From contig DUMF01000019.1 of NCBI GenBank assembly GCA_012840015.1, forward strand, positions 1 to 33,076: DNA of 33,076 bases. The letters are read 5' to 3'. A model generated the notes under the pieces. That model searched no databases, was not told the DNA's origin, and saw only the letters and a program-made list of their open reading frames with translations. This document shows positions 14,721-22,551 of the stretch, piece by piece (position 1 is the stretch's first letter; each line of letters opens with the position of its first letter). Source of the stretch: Bacillota bacterium (GTDB taxonomy: Bacteria > Bacillota > Sulfobacillia > DUMF01). The position numbers and the translations under genes are program-made.

Positions 14721-15380
14721 CTATGTCTTCGAGGGCCCATTGTGAGACTTTCTAAACAGGATATATGAGTACAGCACAGGCATCAGGGCTGCTGCCATAA
14801 TTAGCCCGATGTGCATGACAGCCGCCAACGGCACGTGGAAGGGGAGGGTCGCAAGCGAGAGGATCGCTCCCAGGACCATCGTCTTTGAACCGAACTGGTG
14901 GGTCTTGCGCCAGTTCTCTTCGTCCGACAGGGTCCATGGCGTCCTGATGCCCAAGAACCAGTTTGGCCTGACCTTTGTGAGCTGGTCGCCGATGAGTAGC
15001 ACAATTAGCGAGATTCCTAGCCGTACCAGGACACCCACGTTCAACAGGTAGCCCAGACCCGCCATGATTATTATGAGGTATATACCGTTCATAAACATGA
15101 TGATCGCCGTCGTTATGAGTCGATAAGTGCCTTCGAACTGCTTGTACGAAGCCTTCCTGGGGTCGATTTCGGGTAGGTACAAGAACAACGCATATAGAGC
15201 GAGTGTCAGCGCAGGAAAGAAGAATACCGCGAAGGTCTTACCGGAGTATCCGTCCACCTCACCCCTGAAGTTCCAGTGCGTGGGCACCCTTTCGGCCATT
15301 CTCGGGTAGGCCCATATCCCAAATGCCAGGCACATCAGCGTTATGGCTACTGGCAGTACGTTGCCCCTTACTACTCTCAT
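14721..15380 (-). CDS. SdpI-family membrane protein (DUF1648 and SdpI domains)
   Basis: The 219-residue protein has about six membrane segments. The N-terminal part has YPRMAERVPTHWNFRGEVDG, the DUF1648 pattern (lP.HwnxxGevDg). The C-terminal half has GDQLTKVRPNWFLGIRTPWT and ENWRKTHQFGSK, the SdpI signature (N.....GIRTPWTL....W..th). In Bacillus subtilis SdpI gives immunity to the SdpC toxin and acts in signalling; many homologues have no known toxin. No sdpC-like gene is visible. The ATG overlaps the stop of the upstream small ORF (ATGA), and GGGGAGGG lies 9 bases before it, so translation of the two is probably coupled. Confidence 0.88.
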   Translation of the reverse strand: MRVVRGNVLPVAITLMCLAFGIWAYPRMAERVPTHWNFRGEVDGYSGKTFAVFFFPALTLALYALFLYLPEIDPRKASYKQFEGTYRLITTAIIMFMNGIYLIIIMAGLGYLLNVGVLVRLGISLIVLLIGDQLTKVRPNWFLGIRTPWTLSDEENWRKTHQFGSKTMVLGAILSLATLPFHVPLAAVMHIGLIMAAALMPVLYSYILFRKSHNGPSKT

Positions 15381-15652
15381 CCGCCTTGACCCTCCCCTTC
15401 AGGTTCAACGGTGACCTGGTCGACGATCACGAAGAGCCGGCCAGCGCCGGTGGACGTCTTCGCGAATAGCCGGGAGTTGCCTCTGCCGTTTCTGCGCAGG
15501 TCGGTAACTGCTCGTTTAATGATCTCGCCGGGGACCTCGCGTATGAGCGGCGACTTGATGTCTTTACAGGAATTGTACCACCCGCAGACCATCTTAAACC
15601 CTGGGACCGATTTCCAAAAGTGAACTCCCGGCCCAAACGCCTGGCAGAACAC
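15377..15652 (-). CDS. Small hypothetical protein coupled to the SdpI-like gene
   Basis: A 91-residue frame from GTG 15652 ends in the ATGA overlap with the SdpI-like start. The C-terminal 60 residues look like a folded domain: REVPGEIIKRAVTDLRRNGR, then SRLFAKTSTGAGRLFVIVDQ and an acidic tail. The N-terminal 25 residues, with two cysteines and aromatic residues, may not be translated; an internal ATG at 15592 is possible. It is not an ArsR-type SdpR regulator and has no signal peptide. The start is uncertain (only AAGG 8 bases upstream). I do not recognise the family. Confidence 0.45.
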   Translation of the reverse strand: MFCQAFGPGVHFWKSVPGFKMVCGWYNSCKDIKSPLIREVPGEIIKRAVTDLRRNGRGNSRLFAKTSTGAGRLFVIVDQVTVEPEGEGQGG

Positions 15653-16077
15653 ACGTCGAGCCTTGACAAGAGTACCAATTCAACAAGCTCTACTGTACAC
15701 CTGCATTTGCATACTACAAAGCAACTAAGAAGCAATCTGGGAATTCCTAAGCAAAATGGTAAAGAGGAGAGGGGTTACTGAGTTTGACCGAAAAAGTGGG
15801 CCGCCGTTCAGTGGGAGGCCTGAAGGCGGCCGCCAACCGCGGAACCGGGCCGAGTGGTAACTTATAGTTAACGCTTGACCCGGCGCTGAGGATGGTAAAC
15901 ATTATTGGCTCAGAGCCAATAGGATATGATTGACTTGAATTATACATACCCATACCTTAAACGTCAAGAACTGTGTGAAGCAGAATGGGTGCAATGGCCT
16001 GATCAATCGTGAGCCAAAACAGTCTGACACTTTTTGACGTTTCTTTTGAATGGGCGTACGTGACGATAGCAGTGTGG
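15653..16077. other. Gene-free region upstream of scfA with several symmetric sequences
   Basis: No convincing coding frame. It contains a perfect palindrome at 15903-15921, a TTGACT/TACCTT promoter-like pair (15930-15958, 17-base spacer, weak -10) and a 9-bp inverted repeat AAACGTCAA (15959-15967) / TTGACGTTT (16034-16042). The promoter of the small ORF/SdpI-like pair, read leftward, should also lie in the left part; no strong match was seen. Confidence 0.5.
15903..15921. promoter_or_regulatory. Palindromic operator candidate
   Basis: TATTGGCTC, A, GAGCCAATA: perfect 9-bp arms with a one-base centre, 8 bases upstream of a TTGACT -35-like element at 15930. It has the form of a repressor or activator site; the binding protein is unknown. 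Confidence 0.4.
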
Positions 16078-16083
16078 TATAAT
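16075..16083 (+). promoter_or_regulatory. Extended -10 promoter for scfA
   Basis: TGGTATAAT with a perfect TATAAT at 16078-16083, 31 bases before the scfA start. No good -35 at 16-18 bases, so it depends on the extended -10. The TGTGGTATAAT string is the same as before tRNA-Thr. Confidence 0.55.
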
Positions 16084-16114
16084 CTCTGTGCGAGCGTGAT
16101 TGGAGGGATTAACG

Positions 16115-16264
16115 GTGGCAGGTCAGCCGGTACATATAAAGCCCGTGACGATCTCGGAAGGTGCTCGGGACGAAAAAAAGACTGAGTGCGAAGGTTGCGA
16201 AGCTTCGTGTCAGACGGCATGCAAGACATCATGCACAGTCGGAAACCAGGTGTGCGAAGAGTAA
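16115..16264 (+). CDS. scfA: SCIFF (six-cysteine) ranthipeptide precursor
   Basis: A 49-residue peptide starting at GTG with GGAGGG 7 bases upstream. The C-terminal part CEGCEASCQTACKTSCTVGN ends with QVCEE. The six cysteines are at residues 25, 28, 32, 36, 40 and 47, the defining spacing of SCIFF peptides (six cysteines in forty-five residues) found across Clostridia. Known of the family: a radical SAM/SPASM enzyme links a Cys sulfur to a Thr carbon (thioether). TACKTSCTV, which holds candidate Thr acceptors, is well conserved here. The N-terminal 24 residues are a leader slightly longer than usual. The maturase gene scfB follows after a hairpin. Confidence 0.93.
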   Translation: MAGQPVHIKPVTISEGARDEKKTECEGCEASCQTACKTSCTVGNQVCEE

Positions 16265-16283
16265 ACTCTGCGACACGAGCATC

Positions 16284-16315
16284 TGCCCTCGCCCGTGCGG
16301 GGCGGGGGCATTATC
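16284..16315 (+). terminator. Partial terminator/attenuator between scfA and scfB
   Basis: TGCCCTCGCCC (16284-16294), loop GTGCG, GGGCGGGGGCA (16300-16310), 11 bp with one wobble, followed by TTATCATATCT. The weak T-tract suggests partial termination, which would yield more scfA than scfB message. Confidence 0.6.
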
Positions 16316-16369
16316 ATATCTAATCTAACGATCGTGATGGCTGAGGCAGAAAAAGAGAGGTCCGCGTTT

Positions 16370-17761
16370 ATGAATCCCCAAGTTCACGTTTTCGCGATAA
16401 ATGGTACTTCAATAGCGCTGGATGTGGGCAGCAGCAATCTGTTCGTAGTGGACGAGGAAGCGGTGCGAGCGTTACGCGTACTGGCTCAGGAAAGAGGCTA
16501 CGAGTTAGATGGGACTTCCCCTGGGAAAGAGCACTGCGATGGGGCTGCATACCAAGAAGTTCGCGAGCTCGTCGACAGAGGGTGGCTGTTCAGCGCGGAC
16601 CATGGTGTGGAGGCGGCGCGAATGTTCAGGGGCAGGCCGTGGCATGGCCCCCGCGCGCTGTGCTTCAACATAGCTCATGCCTGCAATATGAACTGCGCCT
16701 ACTGCTTCGCTTCTGCTGGTACTTATCGTGCACCGGCGATCATGCCCCTCGAAGTGGCGGAGAGGGCTGTTGACTTCCTTATTGAGGGGTGGCCCGGAAA
16801 GCGTTGCGAAATCGATTTCTTTGGGGGCGAGCCTTTACTCGCATGGGATACCATGGTGCATACGATTGTATACGCGGAAGAACGAGCTGCCAGGAGAGGC
16901 AAACGCATAAGATTCACGTGCACTACTAATGGTACCCTTCTAACGGAAGAAAAGCTTCAGTTTTTCGACGATCATAGGGTGGCGCTCGTGGTCAGCTTGG
17001 ACGGGCGACCGGAGGTGCATGACGCTCTTAGATGCCTCAGAGAAGGTGGGGGAAGTTACGCTCGAGCGTTGAGGGGTGCTCAAATGGTGGCCATGCGAAG
17101 AGGCGGGAAGGAGGGCGCTAACGGAGAATATGGTAGCATGGGTGGTTACTATGTAAGAGGGACCTACACTGCTCGGAATCTCGACTTCTACGAGGACGTA
17201 AAACATCTGGTACAGCTGGGATTGAATAAAGTCTCGTTGGAGCCTGTGGTTGCAGATCGGAAGGCGCCCTATTCCATAGAAAAGAGGCATTTGCCTGCTA
17301 TAGCCGCGCAGTACGATCGGCTGGCCGAGTTTTATCTCGAAAGATGGAGGTCGGGAAGCCCGTTCCGTTATTTCCATTTCGAGCTCAAGTTGCGCGATGG
17401 GCCGTGCCTCATGAAGCGCGTGGCTGGTTGTGGTGCTGGAGTGGACTATATGGCGGTGGCACCCGATGGTACGCTGTGGCCCTGCCACCAATTCGATGGT
17501 AGAGAGGGATACCAACTTGGGGACGTATGGCAAGGGATTACGCGAAAGGAAGTACAAGATGCTTTCCGGCACGCTACTCCCATCGACAAGAACGCATGCC
17601 GTACTTGCTGGGCCAGGTACCTTTGCGGGGGAGGGTGTCACGCCAACGCCGCACAGTTCAATGATAGTATCTTCCAACCGTGGGAGTTGGGTTGCGAAAT
17701 ACAAAAGATCAGGCTCGAAAGGGCCCTTTATGTTCAAACGATGATGAAGCAGGGTAAGTGA
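16370..17761 (+). CDS. scfB: SCIFF maturase, radical SAM/SPASM protein
   Basis: Installs the thioether crosslink in the SCIFF peptide (known of the family). The 463-residue protein opens with MNPQVHVFAINGTSIALDVG, the peptide-recognition region. The radical SAM cluster motif CNMNCAYCFASAG lies near residue 108, followed by IDFFGGEPLLAWD. The C-terminal SPASM domain has GCGAGVDYMAVAPDGTLWPC near residue 355 and CRTCWARYLCGGGCHANA near residue 412, supplying ligands for the auxiliary Fe-S clusters. ATG 16370 is chosen because GAGAGG lies 9 bases before it and the length fits; the longer frame would start inside the intergenic hairpin. The histidine kinase gene starts 10 bases after its stop. 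Confidence 0.95.
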   Translation: MNPQVHVFAINGTSIALDVGSSNLFVVDEEAVRALRVLAQERGYELDGTSPGKEHCDGAAYQEVRELVDRGWLFSADHGVEAARMFRGRPWHGPRALCFNIAHACNMNCAYCFASAGTYRAPAIMPLEVAERAVDFLIEGWPGKRCEIDFFGGEPLLAWDTMVHTIVYAEERAARRGKRIRFTCTTNGTLLTEEKLQFFDDHRVALVVSLDGRPEVHDALRCLREGGGSYARALRGAQMVAMRRGGKEGANGEYGSMGGYYVRGTYTARNLDFYEDVKHLVQLGLNKVSLEPVVADRKAPYSIEKRHLPAIAAQYDRLAEFYLERWRSGSPFRYFHFELKLRDGPCLMKRVAGCGAGVDYMAVAPDGTLWPCHQFDGREGYQLGDVWQGITRKEVQDAFRHATPIDKNACRTCWARYLCGGGCHANAAQFNDSIFQPWELGCEIQKIRLERALYVQTMMKQGK

Positions 17762-17771
17762 GGGGACAGCC

Positions 17772-19523
17772 TTGAAACCTCGATATTTGCTGTTCCAAAA
17801 GGCAGAAGCGGCGCTGATTGAGGAGAAGGCGGAGAAGCTTTTCGGCCTGACGAGGCTCTTGGAGAAGCACCTTGTCGGAGATTTCGAGGATATACTGAAT
17901 AGCGTCGAGCCTCGCCCCGCGACTAAGGCTGAAAAGATACGGGTGCTCAACGAGGCTCTGGCCCCTTTCACGGATCTTGTGGCTCAAAGCTTCCCGGGTG
18001 TCGGAGTGGGATACTATTGCAAGGATCTACAGGCGATAGTGACGTACGGACCTAGCTCCGAGTTCGGTAACAAAGTAGGCATGGACCTGGGCCCCGGCCA
18101 TATTGGAGCACAGGCCATGGAGCTGGGGAAAGAAGTGGTTGGTGTCGGCTCCATGGTTAGGGGCGACATTATGAACTGTGTCCGCCCGATCATAAGGAAA
18201 GGTAAAGCCGTAGGGTTCGTATGGGCGAACGAAGCCGTGGCGGACATTTACGCTCAAATTCAGGTCGGAGCGAGGAAGGTTTTCTTTTCTACTGACATCC
18301 AACCGATTCTCGGGCTAACCGGACTGCTCCTTTTTGCCAGCAGGTCTCTCTTGCTGCCTCCGAGACTTCCTCCTACCGTCCTTGCGTCACGAGATGCACG
18401 GAGACGCAGGCGCCATTCGGACTTCCGCACCGCTCTATCATATATACACCAAATTAACCGAATGCACCGGTACGTAATGCTTTTCTTGAACAGTCTCAGC
18501 GTCGGGGTGCTGGTGGCTGATTCGCATGGGGTGATTATTTTCGCGAATGACGGCTTGCTCCGCATTGTAGAAAGAAAGCGGGAGGAAGTGGTCGGCAAAC
18601 CGTGCGCGCGGTTCCTGGAAGCAGTGGGACTTCCAGCCGAAGGTATCCTAGCGGCGGATTCAGAGATCAGAAACAGATTTGTTAAACTACCCGTCAAGGT
18701 AGCTTCAGGGACTAAGGAGATTTTCCTGATATCGGCGCACGTGAGCGACGAACCCAGAGGCAGGGAAGGCACGATCCTTCTGTTCGAAGACCTGGAGCAG
18801 GCTACCATGGAAGAGGAACGGCTTCAGAAGGCTGAGAAGCTCGCTGCGGTAGGGGAGCTGGCGGCCGCGATAGCCCATGAAATACGGAACCCACTGACCA
18901 TCGTGGCGGGCTCAATCCAGTTGATTCCACAGAAGCTTACAGACAAGGAATTTCTAGTGAACTCATCCAAGATTCTCGCCGAAGAACTTGGCAGGGTGAA
19001 CAGGACGGTCGAAGCCCTGCTGAATTTCGCTCGCTTCTCTAAACCTCGATGGGTGGTGCTTGACCTGAATCAGGCTGTCGAGCGTGCCGTGGACGTTATT
19101 AGGGCATACGCAAAGGCTGGCTCTGTGACGATAAAAGAGGACTATTGGAAGCGGGAGAGCATCATAATCGAGGGGGACCCTGAACACCTGCAACAAGCTT
19201 TTTTGAATCTAATGCTGAATGCATTACAGGCCATGCCCTCTGGAGGAGAGCTAAGAGTCAGTACGTGCCAAAGGCCCAATAGCAATTACGCGCAAGTGAG
19301 TTTTGAAGATACTGGTGTGGGCATTCCAGAGGAGGAACAAGAAAAGATCTTCGACATGTTTTATTCGACGAAGAAGGGCGGTACGGGGTTGGGGTTGCCG
19401 TTGGTCCAACGAATAGTGGACGAACACAAAGGATACATGGAGCTCGTCTCAAAGGTGGGGAAAGGGACTCGTTTCACCGTGAATTTGCCGTTGCGTCAAT
19501 TGTTCCCGAAGTTGGCGGAATAG
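17772..19523 (+). CDS. AtoS-like PAS sensor histidine kinase
   Basis: The 583-residue kinase starts at TTG with GAGGGG 6 bases upstream. Residues about 1-170 form an N-terminal sensor-like region with PGVGVGYYCKDLQAIVTYGP and GSMVRGDIMNCVRPIIRKGK, a pattern I associate with AtoS-like kinases of Clostridia. A hydrophobic stretch near 175-200 (ILGLTGLLLFASRSLLL) and an RRRRR run near 210 come next. A PAS domain lies at about 235-345 and HisKA at AAIAHEIRNPLTIVAG with the phospho-acceptor His369. The ATPase domain has NLMLNALQAM, DTGVGIPEEEQEKIF and GGTGLGL. It phosphorylates, most likely, the NtrC-type regulator encoded next. The ligand is unknown; the adjacent AtoE and thiolase genes suggest short-chain fatty acids. 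Confidence 0.9.
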   Translation: MKPRYLLFQKAEAALIEEKAEKLFGLTRLLEKHLVGDFEDILNSVEPRPATKAEKIRVLNEALAPFTDLVAQSFPGVGVGYYCKDLQAIVTYGPSSEFGNKVGMDLGPGHIGAQAMELGKEVVGVGSMVRGDIMNCVRPIIRKGKAVGFVWANEAVADIYAQIQVGARKVFFSTDIQPILGLTGLLLFASRSLLLPPRLPPTVLASRDARRRRRHSDFRTALSYIHQINRMHRYVMLFLNSLSVGVLVADSHGVIIFANDGLLRIVERKREEVVGKPCARFLEAVGLPAEGILAADSEIRNRFVKLPVKVASGTKEIFLISAHVSDEPRGREGTILLFEDLEQATMEEERLQKAEKLAAVGELAAAIAHEIRNPLTIVAGSIQLIPQKLTDKEFLVNSSKILAEELGRVNRTVEALLNFARFSKPRWVVLDLNQAVERAVDVIRAYAKAGSVTIKEDYWKRESIIIEGDPEHLQQAFLNLMLNALQAMPSGGELRVSTCQRPNSNYAQVSFEDTGVGIPEEEQEKIFDMFYSTKKGGTGLGLPLVQRIVDEHKGYMELVSKVGKGTRFTVNLPLRQLFPKLAE

Positions 19524-19562
19524 ATGGGAAGATCACGAATTAGGATGGGGAGGAGGGCAAAC

Positions 19563-20927
19563 ATGGGAGGATTGCCGAAGGTACTTGTAGTGGATGACGA
19601 GACAAACATGGAATGGCTTTTTCGCAGCAGCTTCGGCGATCTGTATGAGATAATCGGTGCGCGCTCCGGGGAAGAAGCTCTAGAGAAGATAGCCAGTGAT
19701 AGGATCGACCTTGTAATGTTGGACCTCAAGATGCCCGGGATGGATGGTATGGAAGTGCTCAAACAACTGAGGCAGCGCCATCCTACGGTGCCCGTGGTAA
19801 TGATGACTGCGTATGGCACGGTGAAAACGGCGGTTGAAGCCATGAAAATGGGTGCTCACGACTATGTCACCAAGCCGTTTGACATGGAGGAGCTCCGCAT
19901 GATAATGGAAAACACCTTAAAGTTCGGGCGCCTGACCCGGGAAGTAGAGGAGCTTCGGGATCAATTGCAGGAGAAATTTCACATTAAGAACATCATCACT
20001 GCTTCCCCGGCAATGCTGAACGTATTCAGGGTGATTGAGAAGGTTGCCCGAACCGACGCGCCCGTACTGATAGAAGGAGAAAGCGGCACGGGGAAGGAAC
20101 TCGTCGCGAGGGCGATCCACTGGGAAAGCAACCGTCGTCATAAACCGTTTCTCCCTGTGAACTGCGCTGCCTTGCCCGAAAACCTTCTCGAGAGCGAACT
20201 TTTTGGGTATGAGGAAGGGGCTTTCACCGGTGCAAAGCGGAGAAAGCCCGGCAAATTCGAACTGGCAGACGGGGGCACCATCTTCTTGGATGAAATAGGG
20301 GATCTTCCTCAGGGTATGCAGGCCAAGGTGTTGCGGGTAATCGAGGAGAAGGAGATAGAGAGGCTTGGGGGGACAAAGCGAATACCTGTGGACATACGGT
20401 TGGTGAGTGCCACCAATAAGAGCCTCCGCGAAGAGGTGGGCAAGGGCCGGTTCCGCCAAGACCTTTATTACAGGCTGGCAGTCATTCCGATAAAGCTGCC
20501 ACCACTGCGCGAACGCAAAGAGGATATCCCCCTGTTAGTAGCGCATTTCATACAAACGCTCAATAAGACTAATCAAAAGAACATAAAAGGCGTCAGCCCC
20601 GAAGCAATGAATATGCTTAAAGCTTATGAGTGGCCGGGGAATGTGAGGGAGCTAAAGAACGTCATACAGCAGACAGTAGTCTTGGGCGAAGGAGAAGTAT
20701 TAACCCCAGAAATGCTCCCGGAGTATATCAAATGCCAGGCAGTGTCACACAGTACAACCGCCGAGCATTCTTTGAAGGACAAGATCCAGGAGCTCAAAGC
20801 GGGACGGGAGCGTCAAATGATACAAGAAGCCCTCTCGAAATTCGGGGGGAACCGTACGAAAGCTGCTGAGTACCTCGGGATTTCACGAAGATCGTTACAA
20901 ATGAAGATCAAAGCTTTTGGGCTTTAA
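19563..20927 (+). CDS. NtrC/AtoC-type sigma-54 response regulator
   Basis: The 454-residue enhancer-binding protein has three domains. The receiver (residues 1-120) shows VLVVDDE, phospho-acceptor Asp54 in MLDLKMPG, MTAYG and TKPF. The AAA+ domain has Walker A GESGTGKE at 172-179, the sigma-54-contacting loop GAFTGA at 219-224, Walker B GGTIFLDEIGDL, and YEWPGNVRELKN. A Fis-type HTH (FGGNRTKAAEYLGISRRSLQ) ends the protein. ATG 19563 follows GGGGAGGAGGG and gives the usual N-terminus; an in-frame ATG at 19524 directly after the kinase stop is less likely. Its probable target is the sigma-54 promoter at 21077-21092 before the AtoE-type gene. Confidence 0.95.
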   Translation: MGGLPKVLVVDDETNMEWLFRSSFGDLYEIIGARSGEEALEKIASDRIDLVMLDLKMPGMDGMEVLKQLRQRHPTVPVVMMTAYGTVKTAVEAMKMGAHDYVTKPFDMEELRMIMENTLKFGRLTREVEELRDQLQEKFHIKNIITASPAMLNVFRVIEKVARTDAPVLIEGESGTGKELVARAIHWESNRRHKPFLPVNCAALPENLLESELFGYEEGAFTGAKRRKPGKFELADGGTIFLDEIGDLPQGMQAKVLRVIEEKEIERLGGTKRIPVDIRLVSATNKSLREEVGKGRFRQDLYYRLAVIPIKLPPLRERKEDIPLLVAHFIQTLNKTNQKNIKGVSPEAMNMLKAYEWPGNVRELKNVIQQTVVLGEGEVLTPEMLPEYIKCQAVSHSTTAEHSLKDKIQELKAGRERQMIQEALSKFGGNRTKAAEYLGISRRSLQMKIKAFGL

Positions 20928-20974
20928 GTGAGAACTAGTTTGCACAATTGCGAATAAGCTTTCACACGTCAATG

Positions 20975-20995
20975 GTCCACAAATAAAGCTTGGAC
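20975..20995. promoter_or_regulatory. Candidate enhancer (UAS) for the sigma-54 activator
   Basis: GTCCA (20975-20979), 11 bases, TGGAC (20991-20995): an inverted repeat centred about 118 bases upstream of the expected sigma-54 start. Two AAGCTT-containing repeats (20956-20961, 20986-20991; 30 bases apart) overlap the area. The position suits an NtrC-type enhancer; the arms are short, so this is tentative. Confidence 0.35.
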
Positions 20996-21016
20996 TTACA
21001 TTCAAGATTGAATAAC

Positions 21017-21054
21017 GGCCAGCGTTTAGTCAAAACGCTGGCCGGTTGCTTTTT
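21017..21054 (+). terminator. Rho-independent terminator after the sigma-54 regulator gene
   Basis: GGCCAGCGTTT (21017-21027), loop AGTCA, AAACGCTGGCC (21033-21043): a perfect 11-bp stem followed by GGTTGCTTTTT. It separates the scfAB-kinase-regulator unit from the sigma-54-driven genes. Confidence 0.85.
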
Positions 21055-21076
21055 ACCCCTGCATTCGAGATGTCGA

Positions 21077-21092
21077 AGGCACAGAACTTGCA
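21077..21092 (+). promoter_or_regulatory. Sigma-54 (-24/-12) promoter
   Basis: AGGCACAGAACTTGCA has GG at 21078-21079 and GC at 21090-21091 with exactly 10 bases between, matching TGGCAC-N5-TTGCA closely. It is 57 bases before the AtoE-type start and directly downstream of a sigma-54 activator gene. Confidence 0.85.
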
Positions 21093-21148
21093 TGACAAAC
21101 TGTTCAGAAAAGTGTGTGCGAAAATTTCAGGAAAAGAGGAGGGGTAAA

Positions 21149-22507
21149 ATGCTAAGACGTTTGGGCGATTTCTTTACAGGCATTATGGAAAAGTACTTGC
21201 CGGACGCCTACTTGTTCGCGGTGTTGCTGACATTCCTCGCTTTCATTTTGGCGTTGATATTCACCGGCAAGGGACCGCTCGAGATCATCGATGCGTGGTG
21301 GGGCGGGGTGTGGAGTCTGCTGGCTTTCTCCATGCAGATGGTCCTCGTCCTGGTTACTGGCCACTGCTTGGCGTTGGCCCCTGCCATGAAGAGACTCCTG
21401 GCTGCCATTGCGGGCCTGGCCAAAACGCCAGCTCAAGCCGTTATCATCGTCACTCTGGTGGCCGGAATCTGTTCCTGGTTGCAGTGGGGGTTTGGACTTA
21501 TAGTTGGCGGCCTACTTGCTCTTGAACTTGTAAAGAAAGTGGAGAAGGTAGACTATCCGCTGTTGATCGCAGGTGCTTATGGTGGGTTCGTTGTCTGGCA
21601 TCAGGGCATTTCCGGTTCCGTACCTCTGACTGTAGCTAGCCCAGGCAACCCGGCCAACCACCTTGAGAAAATCGCCAAGATGGTGGTTCCCGTTTCCCAG
21701 ACTGTATTTGCGCCGTGGAACCTCATTCCCGCCTGGATAATCATTTTAAGCTTGCCCTTCTTGCTAGCCATGGCTGCTCCTTCCCCCGACAAGGCGAAGG
21801 TTCTGGATCCGAAGGTGCTCATGAACATGCAGAAAGAGGAGGAAGAGGAAGAGAAGAGGAACCGAGCATTCAAGCCCAGGACGTGGGCAGAGAAAGTGGA
21901 GAATAGCATGCTCGTCAACTATATCTTCTGCGCGATGGGCGTTATCTTCTTTCTCCGGTACTTCGCTGCTAAGGGCTTTAACCTAGACTTGAATATCGTT
22001 AACGGTTTGTTCCTGTTCGCAGGGCTCATCCTTCACAGAACTCCCATCAACTACGTGCGTGCAGTGGAGAAAGCCATTAAGGGTGCCGGTGGTATCGTGC
22101 TTCAATTCCCGGTGTATGGCGGGATCCAGGGCATCATGATGGGGACTGGTTTGGCAGCCGTGATAGCCGGTTGGTTCGTGGCCATATCTTCCAAGACAAC
22201 CTTCTACATGTTGCAGTACTGGGCTGCAGGCCTGATCAACATGTTTATCCCATCTGGTGGTGGGCAATGGGCAGCTCAGGGCTCGATCAGCATCATGGCC
22301 GCTCAGAAGATGGGTGTTGACCCAGTGAAGACCGCGATGGCGGTGGCCTGGGGCGATCAGTGGACCAACATGATCCAGCCGTTCTGGGCGTTGCCGCTGT
22401 TGGGCCTGGCTGGGCTGAAAGCGAAAGACATCATGGGGTATACGACCCTGGTGTTAATCTGGTCGGGTATCATACTCAGCATTGCGGCGATCGTGATGGC
22501 TCTCTAA
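21149..22507 (+). CDS. atoE: AtoE-type short-chain fatty acid transporter
   Basis: A 452-residue polytopic membrane protein with about ten to twelve hydrophobic segments. Family traits: MEKYLPDAYLFAVLLTFLAF at the start, WWGGVWSLLAFSMQMVLVLV, WGFGLIVGG, YGGFVVWHQGISGSVPLTVA, and NMFIPSGGGQWAAQG with AWGDQWTNMIQPFWALP near the C-terminus. A charged cytosolic loop with a Glu run (KEEEEEEKRNR) is in the middle. AtoE takes up acetoacetate or short-chain fatty acids such as butyrate. ATG 21149 has GGAGGGG upstream; the longer frame from 20990 would run through the terminator and sigma-54 promoter. The thiolase gene follows after 44 bases, so both are likely transcribed from the sigma-54 promoter. 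Confidence 0.93.
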   Translation: MLRRLGDFFTGIMEKYLPDAYLFAVLLTFLAFILALIFTGKGPLEIIDAWWGGVWSLLAFSMQMVLVLVTGHCLALAPAMKRLLAAIAGLAKTPAQAVIIVTLVAGICSWLQWGFGLIVGGLLALELVKKVEKVDYPLLIAGAYGGFVVWHQGISGSVPLTVASPGNPANHLEKIAKMVVPVSQTVFAPWNLIPAWIIILSLPFLLAMAAPSPDKAKVLDPKVLMNMQKEEEEEEKRNRAFKPRTWAEKVENSMLVNYIFCAMGVIFFLRYFAAKGFNLDLNIVNGLFLFAGLILHRTPINYVRAVEKAIKGAGGIVLQFPVYGGIQGIMMGTGLAAVIAGWFVAISSKTTFYMLQYWAAGLINMFIPSGGGQWAAQGSISIMAAQKMGVDPVKTAMAVAWGDQWTNMIQPFWALPLLGLAGLKAKDIMGYTTLVLIWSGIILSIAAIVMAL

Positions 22508-22551
22508 GGGTATAGGATTATCCAACATTCTCAATTTAGGAGGGGGAGATC

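Noticed and set aside
16940-17971. 343-residue minus-strand ORF
   Set aside because: Antisense to scfB, whose Fe-S motifs are unmistakable.
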